DNA from: Cladorrhinum sp. PSN259
Lineage: Eukaryota > Ascomycota > Sordariomycetes > Sordariales > Podosporaceae
Length of the DNA stretch: 64,000 nt
Direction: 5' to 3'
NCBI GenBank assembly: GCA_033725935.1
Contig: MU867131.1
Location: 62,001 to 126,000 of the forward strand
Position 1 is the stretch's first letter. Every line of letters begins with the position of its first letter. The notes beneath the pieces are model-generated. The model was not told where the DNA came from. It saw only the letters and a list, made by a program, of their open reading frames with translations, and ran no database searches. The position numbers and the translations under genes are program-made. This document shows, piece after piece, positions 55,789 through 64,000 of this stretch.

Positions 55789-58247
55789 TTAGATCTTCTC
55801 GGTATGCGCTTGAGCCTTCTCCTTCTCAGATGAGCCCGCATACCCGGCATCCGCTACTTCATTCTGACCGCGCAGGATTTGTGTAAGACCAATCTCGGTA
55901 TTGATCTCTTCCATGCGCTCGAAATCTGCTTGAGCAGTACCTTCAGAGCCAAAGATGACATCCTAAAAAGATCAAAGTCAGCCTTTTACGTTCACGAATT
56001 GAAGAATGGAGACAAAAAAGATCTTACCATCTCCTCCAAAGTCAATCTCTTGGTCTCGGGCACGAAAAACCAAATAAAGGCGGCACCAATATACGTCAAC
56101 AACCCAAAGAGGATATAAGTCCCGTAGGTGATCCTCTCCAGCATATCGGGAGTGACCTGTCCCACAATAAAGTTGTTCATCCAGTTGCTCGACGCTCCCA
56201 GGGAAACGCCGTAGGGACGAGTGCTAAGGGGCCAAATCTCGGCGACAATAATCCACGCGCAGGGTCCCCACGAGTAGCCAAAGTGAATGACAAAGAGCCA
56301 GACCATGCAAACTGCCGCCCATCCGGCCGCGGCGTGCTCCTTCCACGAGTCGATGTTCTTGGCGACAATGACGGCGATGATGATGTGGCATGTTGCCATG
56401 CCGAGTGCACCGATCGTGAGCACGGGCTTACGGCCGACCTTGTCGATCCAGAGGACGGCGGGGATCGTAGCGAGGAACATGACGATGCCGACCACGCCGG
56501 TGGCGAGAAGGGAGGTTTCGGTGTCGCCGAGGCCAAGCTGCTTGAAGATTTGCGGGGCGTAGTAGAGGATAGCATTGATACCGGACCACTTTTTTTGTTT
56601 GTTAGTCAGTCTCTTCCCCCCCCCCCCCCCTTTCCTGTGATATCTATCTTACCTGCTGAAAGAACATGGTAACAGTTGCCACTATGACTCGTCTGAACAT
56701 GGCTTTAGTCTGGAACAGCTTCTTGATAGCCACGAATTGGAGCTTGAAGATATTCCAAGCCGTCTGCTCGCGCAGCTGGGGGAATAACTCGGCGATGCTC
56801 CTCTTCTCAAACAGTGACTGCGCTTTGATCTCGAGGAACTCCAGCTCGACCAGCTCGTGATCAGCCGACAAACCACGCAACGACGCAAGGTTCTTGCGGG
56901 CTTCTTCTTCCCTCCCGTGGTGGATCAACCAACGAGGGGAGAAAGGCATAAAGATCATGCCGACGAACAAGATGACGGCGGGGGCGAGCTGGAGGCAGGT
57001 GGGGATCAGCCACGCTGCGTCCTTTTGTGTTTCCGCCGCTGTGCCTCCGATGAAGTTTGTTCCACTTTGTTATGATGTCAATATCAGATCCACCAACAGT
57101 TAGGTAAAGATGGGAAGAGTGAGAGAGAGAGGACTTACTAGTCGATCCAGAAACTGATCATGATGCCGAAGCAAATAGCAAGCTGCTGCGTGGCCACCAG
57201 CGCTCCTCTGACTTCCGGGGGTGCCACTTCCGAGTTGTAGATTGGGATAATCATCGCCAGACTTCCCACGCCCATACCGCTGTATTTTGTTATCTGTTAG
57301 CATAGTGTTTTTTTTTTTCATCAAGTCCCTTACACCACACCCCATTTTCCCCTCTACACCCTATTCTTCACACTCCTTTCCCTTTAGTCCCTTTTTCCCC
57401 ACCCATCATCTCAAACCCATCATCTTGAACCATCCAGAGGAAAAGATAAAGGGTAAAAGAAAGAAATATAAACATACGTAACAAATCTCCCCGCCAAAAT
57501 AGCATTGTGCCCGACACTGACAGCCGTAGCCTGTATGACGACGCCGATTATGAAGACGGTACAGGCCACCAGAATCCCGTATTTGCGGGACAGGACCTCG
57601 GCGATGAATCCCGAGAGCAAAGTGCCGATCCAGGCGCCGAGTTCGAGGATTGCGGTCAGCCAACCCTTTTTGGTCTGGTTGGTTGTGTATTCGCCCATAT
57701 CTTTTTTTTTCTGTCAGCCATTTTGTTGTATGGTTTCTTTTCTAGTGTGGTGTATGTAGAAGAGAATGGGTAAAGTAAAAGAAGTCTTGTAGGTCATGTA
57801 TGGGATGCAGTTTTGCTTTTCAAGTTGTAGAAAGGGGGAAGAGGGGGTTATGAGTTTGAAGAAGAAGAAGAAGAAGGAGATGTAAACAGATGATCACATA
57901 GGGGGAGAGTGAAAGTATCGTCAAAAATTGGTAAATGACAACATCAAACAAAGAAGAAAAGAATTATAATACTAGTGAGAGCAGCTGTGAAGGCAAAAAA
58001 AAAAACACAAGACAGAAAGAAAAAGAAAAAAATACACACGTTTCTGGAAAGAAGGCATAGCCAAGACGCCCGAAAACATTCCCTGGTTGTACCCATACAG
58101 CACACCACCGATACACGCAAAAGCCGCGATCCTAAACACCCGAAAATTCTTGATGAGCGCCGCGGGACCTGACTTGCCCATCAGGGCTTGACGCTTGTGA
58201 AGGGCGGCATCGTAGAACCCGCCGGCGGAGGTGTCTGCTCCTCCCAT
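55789..58247 (-). CDS. MFS sugar transporter (six exons)
   Basis: Exons 58247-58040, 57700-57478, 57279-57139, 57064-56653, 56588-56028 and 55962-55789 join in frame to 572 residues. Introns range from 65 to 339 nt, and all donors start GT and all acceptors end AG. The protein follows the 12-helix sugar-porter plan. Helix 1 reads CIGGVLYGYNQGMFSGVL and the loop 2-3 region LSRKYGILVACTVF. GRFVTGMGVGSLAMIIPIYNSEVAPPEVRG is the family signature (shown with its key residues: GRF, GxGxGS, PxYxxExxPxxxRG). After helix 6 comes FSPRWLIHHGR in the PESPRWL position, in the second half DKVGRKP, and after helix 12 VPETKRLTLEEMD. The family moves hexoses, pentoses, disaccharides or quinate with protons across the plasma membrane; the substrate is unknown. 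The first intron (339 nt) is long and poly-purine rich. Intron 4 holds a 15-C run. Confidence 0.9.
56616..56630. repeat. 15-nt C homopolymer in a transporter intron
   Basis: Uninterrupted C15 on the plus strand (G15 in the sense strand) inside the 64-nt fourth intron of the sugar-transporter gene. Confidence 0.9.
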
Positions 58248-61200
58248 GATTTCTTTCGGATTTGGTGTTCTCCTATGAGGGTGGGGCCTTTGCGGTGTTG
58301 TTGTTGTTGTTGAAGTTCCCAGCAGCCCGGGTATATATGGCAGCGAAACAAGAAATAGAGAACAGAGAAGAGAGAACTTGGAGACAAAAAAGAAGCGGGG
58401 ACGACACGACCCTTTTTACCCTCCCTCCTCTGCTTGCCAGATTGAGAGTGATGGATAATTACTACCATCCCGTCGGGCTTGCAATATAATAAACCTTACC
58501 TCAAGTGGATGAATTGGATGAGCGGAAGCACAAAATGTTTGGAGATGATGCTACCCTACTGCCTTCCTTCTCGTCCCATCGTCCAATACCCCGGGTCTCT
58601 CCCCTCCCCCATGATCCTTGGGGTAGGTGGGTGGCCAGAGAGAGAGATGATTCGCGCGGGACTGCTCCCACCTCGCCTGTTAGAGTTTATGAGCCTCGGT
58701 CTGGACTGTTGGTATTGTAATGCGATGTGACACCACGGCAAGTGGATGGATGGTGATGGACATCGGCTTCTGGCCCGGGATGAGCGGTAAATATCACACA
58801 CACCCGAAGTGCTTTATCTGCCCCAGATGGGGATATCTACTCGAGATCAAATGTCGACCTGCCTGTTTACCGGATGAACGGGGAAGTAACTCATTGGCCA
58901 GCTCGGACGTTGCCATTGACTGTGGGTGTCCTTGAATTGTTCACCTCCTCCAGAATAAAACCATTGACCGGGATTGTTGGTGTAAGTGGATCTCGAATGC
59001 GGGGGAAGAAGATAGTGTAGTGTAGGACGCGATGGTGATCTTTCCCCGTTGAAGAATCTACGACTCTGTTTCTTCGGAACTGTTTCTCCAGTTTTTTGCT
59101 TGATTCGTTAAACAAAAACAAATACAGTAAGAAAAAAAGCATCTCTTCACCAAACATCTCTCTCGACGTCAACACCAAGACAAGTGGCTTAAAAGCCACA
59201 GGCACGCTCCCGTCAAGAAGAACACCAGCCAAGCGCAAACTATGATCTCTCGGCGTAGGTAGATCATGTCTTGTTCGTCCCTCCGCGTCCTTGGCAGACA
59301 AACCCTTTATTTCGTTTGGACTTCCCGTCAAGAGTTAAGCAAATCGGCTAGGCGGGTAATATTCAGCCTAAATATCTCTGTACCACCTAAAGACGAACCC
59401 CTGTCGCCTTCCAGCCCCATGATTTGCTCGGAAGTAAGACCCATCATGTGAATTGTAATGGTTCTCGGGCCTTTTCTTCTTCGGTTATCTCGCCATGGCG
59501 CGGCAGTCAAGAAGGTATTGTCTTTCCTCTCCGCGTCTCACGCTTTTGGTGATGTTGATGGTGTGGGCATGAGTGGCTTGCACTAGCAACGCGGATAGCT
59601 TTTGTGGCTTGTCAACGGTCCGCTTTTGGTATGGTCTTGGCCCCCCGTTGGTTCGGCGGGAAATATCCCGAAGTCAACGAGCCAAGTGGTGTTGGACCAC
59701 TTGGAACAAAACATCTCTTGACTCCCTTGGTATTAGATCTCATGAAGTCTAAACAAAGATGAGGCTCTTTGTCAACTCTGGTTCTGCCTTCATCAATATA
59801 TCTCAGACATCCTGAGGTGTGGTATCAACGGTGACGTTGGATGCGGCCATCTATAAAAACTCGAAACGTGCACTCAGAGAAAGCTTAGGTGCAACAAAAG
59901 AGGGGTAAGAATCTGCGTAAGTGTGGTGGTCACGGCGAATCATCCGCCCCCAAAGCACCGTCTTCTCTTGCAGCACTCCCCAGAGATCCCGGGAACTAGT
60001 GCTTCCTGCAATCGAGATCTAAATTGCGCAAACGAGAGGCAAGAAATGCCCTAAAAAGCGTGCAATGAAATCCACCTTGGTTAAGCGGGGTTACAGATCA
60101 CAAAGACTAACACCCAACACCCGTCCGAAAGGTGAGGCTAAGCAATGCTTCGGAGCCTTTCCAGACTCCAGAGATAGCACAAGCCAAGAAAGTTGGGGAG
60201 ATTTGGTCGTGAAAGATGAGTCCAGGCGAAGTCAACGGTTTGGGAGAGATCGAGAACTGCCAGTGTTGTTGGGAGATTTGATAAATCTATTTCAGCTCCC
60301 GAAGAATTGGAATCGAGGATGCTTCCCAAGCCGTCGGGACCTGCATTTGGCTGCTGTATTAGATTCAAGTCTGAAACAACTAAACGGGCCAACATCAACT
60401 GTGATGCAGCTCGGATGCGAAACCATGGAAGCCATCAACAAAGATGCACTTGCGAAACTGTGATGCTCAACGATTGTGAAGGGGAAGGCTGCCTGTTTTC
60501 TAGATGCCGCCGAGTGAAGTGTAAGAAGAACATCGTCCTTCCGGACATGTCCGGCCGGCTACGGTGTCCGAAGGTGGGCCCCTCCAACCGTGCCCGTTCC
60601 GGCGGAGAGAACGACGGTGAATATCTGACCGATAAAACCATCATAATCCACTCCTCGTAAAGCCGTGCCAGACCGGCGAGCTTCAACGCACGTGGAGGAA
60701 GAATCTGACTAAAACAATCCTAGACACCAAGCCACCATCCCAATTGTTCCAGTTGATCCAAGCGAGTGTGTTGGTTGGATGGTGCGCCGTTACACGATCT
60801 AAATAAAAACTACCACACTGATTGTTCAACTGCCGGATCTTGACTCAAAACGGGAGGATGGCGGTGCTCAGACCAACAGAGTCAAGATCTTATCAGAGAT
60901 AAAACTCCGATGATAAGGTGTGAAGACGGTGAAGCAGACCGGGGGGAGGAAGAGTCAGCCGACCTGAAACGGCACCAGAGAAACAATGTATGCAAAACAT
61001 GTCTGCATTCGGGATGCACAAAACACCACGGGCCCTCTCCACTCCGGCCGCTGGGAATGGCTCCCGAAGGTGTGGGAACACCAAAAAAAGATGATGCCGA
61101 TGACGGGCTGGTATATGGGGATGATATAGCGTATCTTTGTATCAGACGGGAGATTGACAAGATGTGGCCGGAAACGCAACCTCGGCCGGCTTCGGTCAAA

Positions 61201-64000
61201 ACAAGGTCTGCGAATGTTTCGAAACGGATTTAAGGTCGGTGGGTCATCTGGGTCCGGGTCGCCAGATTCAAGGCCACACCACCATTCATGATTCTAGAAA
61301 CCTATCAGATGCCGTCCCAGGCTGATTTGTTTGGACTCGGAAAATATACCTACTCAGGAAAGAAAACACGGTAGCATTTTCTTGCCTCCTCCTATCATGC
61401 GTGTGCGCCGCTGAGCTCTCTGTGCAAGTTATTTCCCGGAGGCATGGAGTGATCTCTCTCGTAAAACGTGACCAATCCGAGCATATCGTTCTCACCCCGC
61501 GGTGAACCGATGTGCAGAGTGTCCAAGGATGATGTTATCACCGAGTTTGGAGCCAACTCAAAATGAGATGAATGAGGCGGAGCTTTGCACGGCAATGTAT
61601 ATTCGAGGCAGAGAAAGCCTGGAGAAACCCTTGTTCGTCTTGAATTTGATGATAATTGCTCATGAGAAAATAACATTCTTTGGATCAATTTGCTCGAAAC
61701 GCATCTGAAGAAGCCTATGTCGAAAATGTCCAAGTGTGGGTGGGAGCTGCTCATGTAGGCTGGTGGTTAATCCGCCGAAAAGGAATCACCTGAAATCGAC
61801 CCCAAAGATCTGGGAGTGCTAGTAATCGTCCAGAAGAACCGTTAACAAAAATGCCGCCGAATACACACAATGATCTGATAAGGAAGTTTGTGCACCCCCA
61901 AACTTCACCACCCCGGCCACCGGCTTCAACGGCCGTGATCTCCCTTGCAGCTTGTCCCTGGCGCCCGCGCAGGGGTCTCCAGATCAACTGTCAGGGCTCA
62001 CAGCCAATGACGGATTGAATGCGGGGCATGGCGGGGGCATAAGGCACGTGCGCAAGTCCAAAATTAGACAGTCTCACAGTCCGCCAGGGGTATGGCCGGC
62101 CCCCACCACTCTCCCCCACGGGAATCGATCTCCAAGCAATTGACGCGCGCCTCTCTCCCGCTGTCTTGCTCCTTCCGTCGTCAACAAGCTTCTCAGTTTT
62201 TGAAAGGGTTTCAACCAGCCAATCCGGACGCGCAGAATTGGGATTTGTTTCGTTTCACACAGGCTGGTGACAACCGTCATTACAATTTCTTCTCTGTTGC
62301 AGCTGCCAGGCTCGATTTTGACTGACGATCTGAGAAATTGGCGCTTTACCCCGCGGCTACCCTCCAACGCTTCCGTCGTTTGTGGGTTGCCTTGCATCTA
62401 CGCGCACATTCAGATCAACCATGGCGTTTTCGGCTTCGATGCTGCCGACTACAACCTTGTTACCAGGCGCTTCATTGTTCAGTCCCTTTAATCTTGCTTG
62501 CCGCCCGTTTCTTTTCAACCGAGTTTATGTTTGCAAATTGCCGCCTGTCGCGCGCCAGCGGAAATTTGGAATTGGCAATCGTCGAGTTTCAACGGGACTC
62601 ACGATAGCTTCACAGCAACATTCCGTGTCCCGCGCCTTCGGGTCTCGAGCTCCACCATCTCATGTTTCGAGGTAGCAGTTGGCCTTGTCAGCAAGGCAGT
62701 TGGCCGGCCAGTCGCAGATCGGGCCCAATCTCGATCACCCTCTCACACCGCGGCCGGCAACCTCGAGGGCTTCCAGATCTCTTGTTTATCTGCTTCTCGG
62801 GCCGTTGTCTAGGGGCAGCGTAGCATTCGTTGGGTTTGTTATGACTTACCTAGAAAGTGGAAATTACCAGATTGCACATATTACCTACTCAGTGTATCAG
62901 ATGCGGCGAGACGAGGCTTGGAGAATGCACCCGGCTGGCGGTTAACTCCTGCGAACCGCGCTCCAGCTGGTTTGTACTGTACTATTTTTCGACACTCCCT
63001 GCACGGCTTCCCGCTTCCCGCACTCCACACACGACTTTCCCTGATTTGGATTTGGAACATGAAGAACACAGTCTGGATACAAGTCATCACTGCACAGCAC
63101 CGAGGTCTGGCGAGGTAACGGCGCAGTACCGCACCATACCCTAAGCGAACGGTGAGACTACCAACGGGCTCTTGCTGTTGTTCTGGTGCCATTATCACGA
63201 TTACAGGTGTAATCTTGGTGTTTCTGTTAGCTTTCTCCCTCTGTTTCTTCCTGAAGCTCTATTCGTCCCATCTGCACTGCCCAGTGTCGCCAGTGTCAGT
63301 TCCAATGCCGGCATACCCCCCCCCTTCCGAGTGTTGATACTTACCACTGGTCTTGTTACCCTAACCATTACGTCCCCTTTTTGTACACACGCCTCGTCGT
63401 CCAAGTTGACATTCACACACCCCTCCCCATCCTCACTTCTCACCCCTGGCCCCCTGTCATGGCTCCAGTGGCCCTTTAAACATTAACCGCCCTACCAGAG
63501 CATCCGCTCAATGAGGCCGTCTTTCGTAACCGCCCGTCTCCAAACAAACGCCATTCCGAAACCTGTCAGCCATTAGCAGAGGCCGTTGGTCCCTACATGA
63601 GGTCTTTCAGATACACTTGCTTAGTTTCATCACTCAATCTACACTTGTCAGTATACTCTCTGTTTCAGATCTCCTACCCCGGTCTTGGGATACACCTTAG
63701 TTGGGAAGCCCCGGTCAGGCCAAGACAACCATTCCGTCACCTCGATCTGTTTCTTCTCTGGTCTCCTGGAGATACTATAAGTCGACCGCCTCTCCTTCTC
63801 TCTTCGGCCGGCCTCTTAGCCAGTCATTCAGTCCTCCGAGCCCTTCGACCCGCCCAGTCCCGACCCATCTTCTCTTTTGGAGTTTGTTTTCCTCTTTGTC
63901 TAGCTTTCCTACTCTCATCATCATCTCTTTTATCTCTTTTGCTGGCCTACCCATCTTTTCGTTTGAAACGAAACATTTTTTTCTTCCTTCTCACCGACCT
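58248..64000. other. 5.75-kb gene-free region
   Basis: No open frame here has a recognisable domain, a believable intron partner or codon bias matching the genes to the left. The first part must hold the sugar-transporter promoter. The rest has evenly mixed composition, no LTR or TIR that I could find, one strong palindrome (60541-60554), and from about 63770 a pyrimidine-rich plus-strand stretch. That stretch looks like the long CT-rich leader of a plus-strand gene starting beyond the right edge. Candidates rejected here include frames at 60065-60463, 60307-60660 and 62092-62325. Confidence 0.45.
60541..60554. promoter_or_regulatory. 14-bp perfect palindrome with CGG-N6-CCG core
   Basis: CCGGACATGTCCGG contains CGG and CCG triplets six bases apart in inverted arrangement, the spacing bound by Ppr1-type Zn(II)2Cys6 regulators. 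A further CCGG follows directly. It lies in the gene-free right end. Binding is inferred only from the motif. Confidence 0.35.

Noticed and set aside
60065..60660. Cys-containing open frames in the right-hand desert that might be a small secreted or zinc-binding protein
   Set aside because: No signal peptide, irregular Cys spacing, no codon bias and overlapping frames on both strands.

Overview
The window is nuclear DNA of a filamentous ascomycete, most likely a Sordariomycete close to the Sordariales. The evidence is short GT-AG introns (about 45-80 nt, usually GTAAGT or GTATGT donors), an interrupted tRNA-Pro, an AA9 / CE15 / GH115 plant-cell-wall enzyme set, a Ste6-type pheromone exporter, families restricted to Pezizomycotina, and long gene-free spacers. 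The genus cannot be read from the sequence alone.

Left part (1-13.4 kb): the 5' end of an unrecognised gene runs off the left edge. It is followed by a secreted carboxylesterase, a very large Ste6-like ABC transporter and the small eEF1A-chaperone-type protein PBDC1/Chp1, all on the minus strand. A large plus-strand gene of an orphan fungal family follows (about 9.5-13.4 kb). Its conserved core is split by an intron I cannot fully resolve.

Middle part (13.6-34.2 kb): an AA9 polysaccharide monooxygenase and a CE15 glucuronoyl esterase lie back to back across a 1.7 kb shared upstream region. Next come a DHA1 drug:H+ antiporter, a DUF1769/UPF0590 protein, the proteasome scaffold RPN2 head to head with the mRNA-capping RNA triphosphatase CET1, an isoflavone-reductase/NmrA-like oxidoreductase, and tRNA-Gln(CUG).

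Right part (34-64 kb): an apparent relic of a cytochrome P450 N-terminus carries an in-frame stop. It is divergent from an ERG26-like 3-beta-HSD dehydrogenase. A solo LTR with perfect target-site duplications follows, then the BuGZ/ZNF207 spindle zinc-finger protein, a GH115 alpha-glucuronidase, a kinesin-8 motor, intron-containing tRNA-Pro(AGG), an ankyrin protein and a six-exon sugar transporter. The last 5.7 kb has no gene I can support and ends in a pyrimidine-rich stretch that looks like the leader of a gene beyond the edge.

Functional themes: (i) glucuronoxylan/lignocellulose attack (AA9, CE15, GH115, possibly the sugar transporter), where CE15 and GH115 act on the same 4-O-methyl-glucuronic acid side chain; (ii) housekeeping (RPN2, CET1, kinesin-8, BuGZ, PBDC1); (iii) mating or secretion (Ste6). 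There is no prokaryotic-style operon, CRISPR array or intact transposon. All exon joins were derived by hand from splice motifs and frame; where that failed, the entry says so.
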